A stretch of DNA of 64,000 nt from assembly GCA_021464245.1 (NCBI GenBank), contig JADCRB010000075.1:992001-1056000 (forward strand), read 5' to 3'. Shown here piece by piece: positions 9,639-20,139 of the stretch; the stretch's first letter is position 1; every line of letters starts with the position of its first letter. The position numbers and the translations under genes are program-made. A model generated the notes under the pieces. That model did not search any database. It had not been told where the DNA came from and saw nothing but the letters and a program-made list of their open reading frames with translations. The stretch comes from Carallia brachiata (taxonomy: Eukaryota; Streptophyta; Magnoliopsida; Malpighiales; Rhizophoraceae).

Positions 9639-12600
9639 AATTGGAGAGATAGCAAAGGAACATTCGGGACAATTGAAGTGTATATTAAGCTTTCTCCTCC
9701 TGTTACGATCTTCTCAATACTGTAATTCTTATGCACTTACATGGCTCTTCTTTTTCATTTTTTGCGCTAAGAAAGTGTTTTGATATTCACATGCGGATTT
9801 TGGCTGTATTCACGCAAAAAAGCATTGCCTAAGATAGCCAATGCAACGGTTTTCCTACTTACAACAGCTGTTTGAACGTGCATAAGGCTAAAAATTGCGT
9901 GTTGATATTAATTCCCGCTAAGAAATTATGTTTTTGTATGGTTACTTGAGTGAGTTTTGGCTTGTACATTGGAGCTCACCAGTAACCACAACTACGTCAT
10001 TCAGTCTTTGGATGCATGTAGCAGGAAAGCCAAAATCTGTACAATATATTCTTGAATGTAATAGATTTTTGGAAATAAAAAAATCAAAAATAACTGCTAT
10101 ATATTACATATATCTTCATGACTTCATTTACTATAATGTAATTGGGAGAATCTCCTCCACTATTATTGGCTTCATTTAGTGGGGTTTTTTTTTTTTTTTT
10201 ACAAGACTAGCTGAAGTTTTCTCAGATAAAACAAGTTAGATCATCTATGTAATTGGCAAAAATTAGTGAGCATAACTAAGCTCACCATCTCTAATTATTA
10301 AATCCCCATTTTTACTGACTATAAATCACAACACCTCCGGTTGATAGGTTTTCCCAGACAGTAAAATTTTGTTCGAAATTTAGAAAATTAGTTTTAACGG
10401 GAGAATTATAACTTATAGTTTGAAGTCTAGGCTTAGACGTTAACCCAAAAAAAAAAAAAAGGAGGAAATAAGTTTTTTTTTGATTAAAATTTAGGATTAG
10501 AAAAGGCATGAATAAAAAAATATTTAAAAAATTTAGAAAAGGATTAAATTTTAAAGTTTAGAATTTATAAAATATTCACATGAATTAAAAGATTCGTTTG
10601 AAAAGTTTAAAAAAATTTAGAATTCAATTACAAAATTTTTTTAAAAATTTAGAAGGATTATTCCATTCAAAGTCAATATTTCATTGATGACATTAGTATA
10701 TAAACTTGGTCTACATGCAAGACTAATTTCGTTTGAAAATTTTTATTGAATACAGCACTAGTTTTACACATTTTATGCACTAATATATTACATAAATGTT
10801 ATGTTTAGAGAGATAAATTTCTAAAAAGACTCCACAAAATAATAAAAATTTATTAACTTATACATAATAATGATACAAATAGTGCCCACAATAACTTCAC
10901 TTTCCTTTTACACTCTGTTTGGATTGAGAGAAAGTGAGTAGAAAAGAAAATAAATAGAAAATAGTATAATAATGATGATATTATAATTGATAAAAAGTAA
11001 TGATTAAAAAATTGTGAGGAAAAAAATAAATAATAATTTATGAGAGAAAAAACTAAAAGGTAATTGTTTGAATTGATGGAAAATGAATAAAAAAGAATAT
11101 AAATAAAAAATATTTTTCTTTCATTTTCTTTCCTTTTTCCACCAAAAAAATTACCAAACATGGCGTTAATTTCTCGCATTCTCTCAATACACACACTTTA
11201 CTTTTACTTTAATATTTTCCTCTCACGCTATATGACACACACCACACTCTTCTTTTTTCATTAGTATTTCACTTTCTTATGTTACTCAATCTCTCTCACT
11301 TATCACAACAGTACACACACATTCCACTTTGCTAACCCCTCAATTTGTTATTTCATTGGCACTTTCTCTCTCAGCACATTAGCACGTTAACGGGATATCG
11401 ATATTTTTAGTTTTAAATCTTTAAATTTTTTTTATGTATGAATTCTAAACTTTTTTGACATTTTATTTGAGTTCTAAACCTTTTAATTTCTACCAAATCA
11501 GTCCTTCTATTTACCAAAAGTGATCAATCTTTTAAAAAATAACTATAATTTTTATAAAAAATTATTTTAAAAAATATTAAATATATGAATTGAATGTCTT
11601 TTCTATAAAAAATATGCATTTTACCTATTTAATTCGTATATTTTTTGATTAAAAAAATATTTAATATGCATATTTTGTTAATGAAAAAAATATTTAATTT
11701 ATGTATTTAACCTTTTTTAAATGATCTTATTAAGTTAAACTCATTTATTAATCGATTGACCACTTTTTGTAATTTAAAAGACTGATGTCGTATGAAATCA
11801 AAAAGTTTATGACTCAAATGAAATATCAAAAAGGTTTAGAACTCAAACGTAAAAAAATTTAAAAGTTTAGAATTAAAAATATTGATATCCCACGCATTAA
11901 CACACACCTCACTTATTTTGTGTTGCTCTCCCTACTTTATTACTAACAACACATAAGCACAGGACTATTTATAACTTTATTATATCGGTATTAAAAATAC
12001 TAAATTTTTTTAGCTCTAATCTATCGATAACCTAAGAACCACAAAACTATGTTGGCAAGCGAAAAATTTAAAATTATTAAACCATATCCAAAAACTTAGT
12101 CAACGACCACAACAATCAAGAATAGTAAAAGAACTTCTGAAGAACTTTAAATTCTTATGTTGATCTTTAATAAATGCTCCGTAGATGAGTTTATATATTA
12201 TAATATATTTATAGACAGGGATTAATATATTATATTGATGTAAATTTTTAATTTTTTAATATAGGATTAATATATAAAAATGTCATCAATTTTATTTAAA
12301 ATAACAAATTTGACATCAATTTTAAAAATAATAGTTTACCTCTCTTTGAATTTTTTTGTCACAAATCTAGCACGCTGTGAAATTTGTTAAATAGTATGTA
12401 TCAGTTTTAATGATATGATACTAACTTATATACTTATTATGTCATCAAAATAGGTATATTTATATAAATCTGTTATCGAAACTAATGGATTCTGTCCATA
12501 TAAAATTATTACATATTAAATTTATTACAAGAATATTTAAAGAGAAATAAACTATTACATTTTATAATTAATATTAAATTTATTATCTTAAACAAAATTA

Positions 12601-12897
12601 ATGATTTTTTTGTATATCGAGCTTTCAATATATAATTAGATGGTAAATGTGCCGACTCAAATTTTCCAATGCAGTATAACAGCTACAGCATTTCGTCCCT
12701 TTAAATTTTGGCACCATTTGCAACGGTTCACCATTTCCTACATCTTCACATCTCTCGATATTATCGAATAAAAGATAAACCAACAAATCTTTCTTTCAAG
12801 AATCAAACCCAGCTTTTGAGTGATCAGGATTCAAACCAAACCCATCACCTGTTCAGCTGTTCTCCTCTTTGTTCGGAAAAAAGTCCAGAAAAAGAAG
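9639..12897. other. Intergenic DNA upstream of synthase copy 2
   Basis: The first 550 bases match the RING 3' flank of unit 1. A run of about 15 T lies near 10185-10200. Purine- and pyrimidine-rich DNA with the motif CTGTTTGGATTGAGAGAAAG occupies about 10900-11165 and resembles the MITE-like region at 30700-31270. A 500-base long-TIR element lies at 11392-11891. The last 240 bases again match the upstream region of copy 1 and should carry the promoter and 5' UTR. No other gene was found. Confidence 0.6.
11392..11891. mobile_element. Long-TIR MITE, about 500 bases
   Basis: The left end starts GGGATATCGATATTTTTAG and the right end finishes AAATATTGATATCCC. The two arms stay complementary for over 100 bases, including the paired words TTTGAGTTCTAAACC on the left and GGTTTAGAACTCAAA on the right. 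The interior is AT-rich and non-coding. Flanking bases are similar (CACGTTAAC on the left, ACGCATTAAC on the right), but no exact target duplication was established. Long arms suggest a Mutator-derived MITE. It is absent upstream of copy 1. Confidence 0.7.
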
Positions 12898-15149
12898 ATG
12901 AGTGAACCAAAGTTGAAGTTTTTGGAAGTGTACTCAATCTTGAAATCAGAGCTGCTTCAAGACCCAGCTTTTGAGTTCACCGATGATTCACGTCAATGGA
13001 TCGAGCGTGTAAGCCTCTCTTCCTCTGCTGTTATGTGTGCATTTCTGTATCTTTTTATTTGGGATGTTGACAGGTTTTGAGTTCCTTTATCTTAGTGTCC
13101 ATGTTTTTTTATGGTCAATTTCTCCCTAGAGACTAAGTTTGGATCTTTTGTTGAAAACTGCTTCCTATAAGATAGTTATTGTTTGATATCAGTTCACTAG
13201 TAGTTACTAATTATTGGATTTTGTTGAAGTTGGATGGTGACTTTCAGTATATTTAAAGTCAGAAACTTTCAATTTGTCTACTGAAACATTGAATCCTATT
13301 GCTTTAGGCTTTCTACTGCTGCTTTGTGCTGCGTATTTCGGATTATTAAGTACCTGTGATCTTAATTAATTATGCTTTTGTTTCTATCTTATTGCAGATG
13401 CTGGATTACAATGTACCCAGAGGTGGGAATATCAATGTAGCATTGGATAGATTTTGCCTGTGAACAATGATAATTTCATTTCCGCATGAAATTTTTTTGC
13501 CTTTTAAACTATTATCATGGTTGTGTTGCTTTGTTCAAAAAAAAGAAATTATCATGGTTGTGTTGTTGGCAGGAAAGCTCAACCGTGGGCTGTCTGTTGT
13601 AAACTGCTACAAGTCACTAAAAGAAGGCAAAGAAGTTACTAGAGATGAAATTTTTCTTGCATCCGTACTTGGTTGGTGCATAGAATGGGTATGCTTGTGG
13701 AATACCATTTTTTGTGGTTTGCCTCTCAATCCTTACCGGTATACTGCACGAACATTTCATAATAGAAATAGAAAAATGGAAATCGAAGCAAGGTTTTACT
13801 ACTTGGCCTAACTTCATTTTTCTTATGCAACTGGTAACCGTCGCAGCTTCAAGCATGTGCTATCATTATGGATGACATCATGGACGACTCTCACACTCGC
13901 CGTGGTCAGCCTTGCTGGTTCAGACTACCAAAGGTTTAAATACGGCAAAATGCATGATTTCAGTATTTCACTCGTCGTTTTTAGGCTTTCAGATTTTTCA
14001 CATATAAATTTTTTTTTTTAAGAATCTACTCTTCATATTTTCGTCATCAATTTTTTAATTTATTCTGTAAGTCAACCGTTAAGTCTACTATAAAGTTTAA
14101 CATATAGTGATCCAGTTAGCAATACGTTATCGTACTCATATGGTTATATCAACATTAAATTATTTTTTTTTATAAGTTTTGATTTTCAATTTACTTTTTT
14201 TTCAAAATTTTTTAATAAATATTAAAATAATTAAAACATTAAAACTCCCTCCCTTAATCAAATTGTCCTTTTCCAAAACAAAATATTTGGGATAATAGTT
14301 ATTCTAATTCTAAATTTTTATAAATTTTTTTAATCGAATTCTAAATTTTTTAATTTTTTCAATTTATTCATATACCTTTATGATTATTTACAATCAAATT
14401 TTTTTTATTAAAGATGTCAAACTATTAAAAACGTACTTTGACCAAATAGATATTAATAAAAAAGTATAAATGTCGCTTCTTTTGTAGTTCTTTGTTTTAG
14501 TATTTTAAAAAAATAATTAAACCAATATATTTAGAATTTTTTTAATTCACTTTTGTTTGGTCAAAAGTATGGATCTAAAAGGTGTATGACTTAATTGAAA
14601 AATTGAAAGGCTAAATGCTTAATTGAAAAATCTATAAAGGTTTGCAACTAAAATGGTTATTATCCCAAAATATTCCCATTTACATTAACATTCAAATAGC
14701 GATCGGATTCGTTCAAAAATTTAGGACCTGTTTAGGTTATCTGTTGAATGTTATTGTTACTGATTGTTATTGTTAATTGCTGCTAGTGATTGCTGATTGT
14801 TAATTTTTGTTTCCTGTTGTTAATTGTTGATAAAATTAATGAAGTATTTAGTTAATTTTATATTTACTGTTATTGATGAATAATGAAATGTCTAATATAG
14901 ACATCTGATTTATGTAAATATATCATATTAAAAATTTTATTTTTATATTTTTATATTTTATATATTTAGAATAATATTCTATAAATAATATTGAGAATTG
15001 TTCTACTTAACTTTTAATTTTTTAAAAAAATTATTAATTTTTATTAGATGATAAAAATTATAATATTTGAGATTTTTTTATAGGTTTCAATATTAAAGAA
15101 AATTAAAGAGAAAAAAATGCTATTTAAGAATAGTTAAAAAAAAGAAAAT

Positions 15150-15201
<52 letters not shown>

Positions 15202-18200
15202 ATAGATTAATATATCTAATTTATGTGGTAAGTAAAAAGAATAACAATAAGATTTTATAAATATTCTTTAAGGATAATTTAGTTTATATAAATTATTATT
15301 AATATTAAAAAGTGAAAAATAATCTAAAAAGTAATAAAAAGTAGTCTGAAATTTGTTTTTCAATCAATTGCTATTAGAAAGTTGTATAAGGAAATAAGTA
15401 TAATCAAACAGCAGTATTAAAAAAATTTACCAAATACATATCTTCTTATTTTTTAAAAATAAAACGTAAATGTACTCTTTTAAAATATTATCCAAACACC
15501 CCCTTAAGCGTGGCAGAAGTGTCCTTAACTAATTGCAGCGTTGCCTTGTATCGTGCCTGCCAATGCCAATTCCACTTGGATCAACATAATTCCTTGAGAT
15601 GGTGAGTGAAAAGAAAGACAAACAGCTTGAAACGGTAAGTGTCCTCGGCGGTGCCGATGCATCGAAGAGGCAACGGAAGGCGGCAATGGCAGTATTGATC
15701 TGGAAAATACCAGCCGCCACGCGATGGGCTTTTGGAATTTTAGGATGCAGCGGCGGATGATAAAGGAAAAGAGTTTTATTTTTTAGTAATAAAATTTTTA
15801 ATGTTTTCATTATTAAAAATTTGTTTAAAAAAATTAGTTGAAAATCATAATTTTTTTAAAAAAATAATAATTGTCACGTCATTATTTAATGTTGACATGA
15901 ATATGAGTACAACGACGTGTTATTAACTGGACTACACTTATCAAATTTAAGTGATTGAGTAACATAAATTTAGTGAAAATCTATACCATCAAGTATCAAA
16001 AAGTGAAAATCTCAAAAACTTTAACAGTTGACAATGGAAAAGCTCGATGAGCTCGGGCTAGCTCGGACTTATTTACTAGATTAACGAGCGATACATAAAT
16101 TTAATCATAATGCTAATTTACTAAACGAATTTAACTTGAACAAAGTCAAAATCAACTTACTAAGACTCTTTGAGCAATCAGTTTACAAGCGTGATCTAAC
16201 TAGTTTATTAAGACTCGCACAGCTGATAAGTCAAACCAAAAATTTGGTATAAATATGTTTTGATAGAGGATGGGATTGGTTCATTTATTGGCAAGCCCCC
16301 TCCCCTCCCTCGCATTCTCAAACAATATGGGAATGCAAGGTAGGGGAGGGTGCTTGCCCTTAAATACTAAGCCCCCCATCCCTCTCTTCAAGTCTTTTCC
16401 ACCCATCTTTTGTGATGGGTTGGACGAGCAAGTCAGTCAGTCCAAAGTTTGTAAGTCCTCACCTATGTGTTTTTTGTTTTTTGTATTTTTTTTTTTCAGT
16501 TTAAAATTTTGAGCTGAGCTTGAGTTTCAATAATTTTGTTTCGAGCTGAATTCGAGCTTCTTTAAATTACTATTGAGCAAAGTCCGAACACTCCCCAGCT
16601 CGACTCGGCTCAGCTCAGCTCAGCTCATCTACTGAACGCTTGAGATTCCAACTATGATTGTTATTTTCCAATTCTGTTATAGGTTGGTATGATAGCCGTG
16701 AATGATACAATAATTCTCCGCGCTCACTGTGGAAGAATTCTGAAGAATCACTTTAGAGAAAAGCCATATTATGTGGATTTGTTGGATCTATTTTATGAGG
16801 TGGTTTTTCCTTTGCACTGACTCTAAGCTAGGACCAGTTACTGTTGACTTATCAAGTAACTGTTGCCCATTGTTACAATCTTTTTACATACAGGTGGGAT
16901 TCCAAACAATCTGTGGAGAAATGTTAGATTTGATTAGCACACATGAAGGAGAGAAAGATCTGTACAATTACTCATTGCCACTGTAAGGAATTGGTTGTGA
17001 TGATTCTGGCCTCTTTTGCGGCTACTGAATTGAAATGGAATCATGTTCTATTTTTCGTTTTCTTATAGATGATTATCACTTGGTGCAGTTATTTTCGCAT
17101 TGCCGAGTACAAAAGTGCTTATTATACAATTTACCTTCCGGTGAGTGTCAATCATTGCATTTCTGCATTCATACTCGTGTTCCTTAAGTTGATTAACTGG
17201 TGTGTTAAAATGGTTATCATCCAAAAACACTACCTGATTTCCGGGTGTTCGATGTGCCCACCAATGAAACTTGCCAAACTCCCTTCCCCCTTTATGCAAA
17301 TAACCAAAATTCTAGCACTGCTTTTGGCTCATTTGGAGCGCCTAGACATTGAGCAATGGGAAAAAGGCTGTTGTATATTTATATATCTAGAAGGCACCTG
17401 CTCGCAGTAGGGTCAACTTTGACTTATTGTTGCATTTTGATCATCTTGTATGCCAGGTTGCATGCGCACTGCTAATGGCAGGTGAGAATCTCGACGACCA
17501 TGCTGAAATGAAGAAAATCCTGATTGACATTGGAGTCATTTTTCAAGTACAGGTAAGTGGTAACCATTCATTGTGCATAAAGATTTCTGTTTCTGCACTT
17601 TATTGCTGAAAACCAGAGAGAGAGGATCATTGACTTATTTAGTCCTGATGACATATTCCAGTTAATCTATCATAATTCAATGGTGTGCCTATTCTTTGTG
17701 TAGGATGATTATCTAGATTGCTTTGGAGACCCAGAAGTGACTGGCAAGGTAATTTACTTGTGCCAGGGGATGCTCATTTGGCTCATATTGACACATTGCG
17801 TCTTGCCTTACACCTGCATCTCTTCCCCAACCTAACAGAGCTAGAGAATTTACTGTCAGTCTTTCCCATTAACAGGTTGGAACAGATATTGAAGACTGCA
17901 AGTGCTCCTGGTTGGTGGTGAAAGCACTTGAACTTTCCAATGAGGAACAAAAGAAATTGTTACATGTAAGCAAGGAACTCCATTTCCCGCTTATGATATT
18001 GCATTAGTGATTACACTCAGCTGCAAATGAACTGGAATATTCACGAAGCTGTTTTGATCCCAGGAGAATTATGGGAAACCAGACCCCGTTTGCATGGCAA
18101 AAGTGAAAGAACTCTACAAAGCTCTTGATCTTGAGGTCTGTCTTCATGCCTTTGCACTTCTGCTTGTATACAATTTTGAGAAATGGACAGAATTATAATT

Positions 18201-18899
18201 CAATCCAACGGCCACAAGTTGTGATTGGCCTAAAAATGAAACAGGCTTCCTGAGAATTACGAGTCGGGACCATTTGGGTTGAATAGTCTGCCAACTCAGC
18301 GGTTGAGTTGGGGGGCCAGAACCAATAAGATTGTGATGTTTAGATTCTATATCCTAGTGGGAGGTGGAGGCAACTCTGTCTGGGGGGCCTGTGTTATGCA
18401 ATAATTTATTGGCTTGTAGATTCATTTGAGTTAGAATGGAAGTTCAGTCCTCCTATAGCGCCTGCATATACAAACCGATTTCTATATCACCGTTATTGTT
18501 GTGGATTCTAAAAGAACCCTCTTGTCTTGGTTAAGCTCCAGTCCTAATCGAAAAGAGTCTTGCGGCCTGTTGTTGGTGATCCAGGATTTGAGTCAATCCT
18601 GTATTTGCCTTAATCAAGTGAAAAAGAGTCCACTAATTGAAGAAGGTTCTTGTTCCCTAAGTTTTAGGTGTTTCTGAGTTGTGTAATTGTATAGTGCAGA
18701 AGCATGCTATTATAGATGTTGTAAAATTGTATCTGTTCTCATGATTTCTTATGGGATATATCTACAGAGTGTATATGAAGATTATGAGAGGAAGAGTTAC
18801 GAGAATCTACTAAATTCTGTTGAAAATCATCCGAGTAAGGCAGTAAAAGTGGTGTGGGAAAAATTTATTTCCTGCAGAGCAAGAGTTGTGAGAACTTAA
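12898..18899 (+). CDS. Divergent farnesyl-diphosphate-synthase-like prenyltransferase (copy 2, intact)
   Basis: Trans-type prenyl diphosphate synthase of the plant FPS family, which condenses IPP with DMAPP and GPP. Twelve exons: 12898-13008, 13398-13422, 13573-13688, 13847-13933, 16683-16799, 16894-16982, 17089-17140, 17457-17552, 17704-17748, 17876-17965, 18064-18135, 18768-18899. All phases close, giving 343 residues against a usual 342 or so. Seen motifs: GKLNRG near the N-terminus, first Asp-rich motif [12 protein letters not shown], the EYKS lysine, FQVQ, second motif DDYLD, and GKVGTDIED. Two things are odd. Positions -5 and -4 before the first motif are Cys-Ala, where plant FPS normally has Tyr-Phe. 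The protein ends [11 protein letters not shown] instead of the usual basic KRQK-type tail. There is no transit peptide, so it is probably cytosolic. Product specificity may therefore differ from FPP; that is inference. Intron 4 holds about 2.7 kb of transposon DNA. Confidence 0.9.
15155..15194. repeat. (AT)n microsatellite
   Basis: About 20 uninterrupted AT units lie inside the transposon DNA of intron 4 of synthase copy 2. Confidence 0.95.
15599..15760 (+). other. GC-rich passenger segment with a short open frame
   Basis: Inside the long-TIR element is a patch of clearly higher GC than its surroundings, about 15505-15765. It contains an ATG at 15599 and 53 codons, starting [20 protein letters not shown] and ending at TGA 15758-15760. 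A GTAAGT occurs after codon 12 and could be a splice donor, which would make this a captured exon-intron piece. I do not recognise the product. It may be a host gene fragment carried by the element, or chance. Confidence 0.35.
16031..16630. repeat. GAGCTCG-bordered repeat block in intron 4 of synthase copy 2
   Basis: The block starts with words such as AAGCTCGATGAGCTCGGGCT and ends with CTCGACTCGGCTCAGCTCAG. Clustered AGCTCG words occur at both ends around an AT-rich centre. Such termini are typical of small non-autonomous plant DNA transposons, but the superfamily was not determined. Similarity to intron 4 of copy 1 resumes at about 16628 (CTACTGAAC). Confidence 0.45.
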
Positions 18900-19048
18900 C
18901 AGAAAGTCTTCTTGAAACTCAGTAGCAAGTTAGCAAGCACTTCAATTGAAAGTTCTTATTCTGTTACTTTTTGAGGACACTGTCCTAGTGTTTTTGTGAA
19001 CTGATTCAACTGAAGCACATTAAGTAAAACTGTGACTTTCTTGCTTGC

Positions 19049-20139
19049 TTAAAATGTTGCTGAGAAACTCCTTGATAGTGCTGGCGTCTTCGTCTGTTTT
19101 GTCGTTAAAATGGCTAGTAGGAACTGCAAAACAATAATTGAAACTAAGACCGTTGTTCCTGAAACACTGAAGTGGGGTGGATTATTGATGCTTTAAAGGG
19201 ATCAAAATTGGGAATTACTTACTCTGACAACCCCCTTTAGACTGTCATTCTCTTTCTTGAGTTCTGTGATTTGAAGTTGTTGTTGAGCTTCTAGAGCCTG
19301 AAATTGTGGAAGAAAAAAATGGGGAAAATGAACTAAGGGAAACAAAACAAAACAAAGTGTTAAAACATATTAATGGCGATCATGAATAGCTATCTCCTTT
19401 TTGATATTTTTTTCTCTTCTGTTTTAAACAATGCCCGGTAATTTGTCTAAAGTTTTCCACATCGTTTGAAGTAATTGCTAGGGGACTATGATTGCGTTAC
19501 CTGTTTCCTTGCTCTAGACCTGGCAGCTGATTCTCGATTCTTTATCATCCTTAAGTGGACTTTATCAGCAACTGATGTCTCACAGGCTCGGCCGTAAGCA
19601 CTAATTTCACTGCCTTTTTCACAACTACGCCCATTTACATGTTGCTGATATGGACATGACTTGTTAACATCATTCACTTCAGTGCCACAGCTTGTACCTC
19701 TTGTTCCATTTTCATAGCTAAACCTACTGGTTGGATTTGGCATGCCACCAGGGCACTCACTTCTATCCACTCGACTTCCAGCAGCAAAGTTATGCACCCC
19801 ATTCGTTCTAAGCCGGCTTGAGCTAGACCCGGATCCCATGGTTAATTCTCCATTGTCTAAACCTCTTATTTTCTTTGTTCTCAAGAGTCCACCATGCAAT
19901 TGATGTTGATTTTCAGAATTACTGGTGCTCGCAGTGCTTGCTTGCTGAAACTTGTTTTCAGTGAGAGTGGGTAGATAATTTTGCTTGGCTGCCTTGACAC
20001 CTGTGCTTAATGATAAGGCAGTCAACTGAAAAGCATTTGACTCTTCATCCTGATTCTGTTGCTGGGGTAACATGGCCTGCGAGTCTGGGACTCTACGATC
20101 CTTAAGCTCTTCACACTGAAGCTCCGAGCTTGTCCCTGG
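19049..20139 (-). CDS. bZIP transcription factor, ABI5/FD-like (5' end uncertain)
   Basis: Minus-strand exons at 20139-19501, 19297-19223 and 19123-19049 join in phase. The first visible exon is Ser/Gln-rich and ends with the basic region RMIKNRESAARSRARKQ, the signature of group-A plant bZIPs that bind ACGT cores. The zipper exon reads ALEAQQQLQITELKKENDSL. Counting from the basic region, heptad position 1 is Gln and positions 2 and 3 are Leu, so the zipper is short and imperfect. The C-terminus SRSFSATF resembles the phosphorylatable end of FD/ABI5-type proteins (LxRxxSAPF). The exon opens at a good acceptor (TTTTGCAG); the first Met inside it is at 20073. Upstream exons were sought at 20350-20660 but not confirmed, and the conserved N-terminal blocks of ABI5/AREB proteins are not visible. 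The gene converges on the synthase, with stops 150 bases apart. Confidence 0.75.

Larger units (their letters stand above)
13945..16030. mobile_element. Long-TIR (Mutator-like) element in intron 4 of synthase copy 2
   Basis: Inverted arms of roughly 250-300 bases lie at about 13945-14250 and 15775-16030. A clear matched pair is TACTCATATGGTTATATCAA on the left, against ATGTTGACATGAATATGAGT on the right, which is nearly its reverse complement. Synthase copy 1 has only 112 bases in this intron, so the block is inserted. The interior holds AT-rich DNA, an (AT)n run of about 40 bases at 15155-15194, and a distinct GC-richer patch at about 15505-15765. No transposase was recognised. Exact ends and target duplication were not fixed. 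Confidence 0.6.

Noticed and set aside
10853..11194. 113-codon minus-strand open frame, strongly hydrophobic
   Set aside because: It comes from AT-rich, pyrimidine-biased MITE-like DNA; the Phe/Ile/Tyr-rich product reflects composition.
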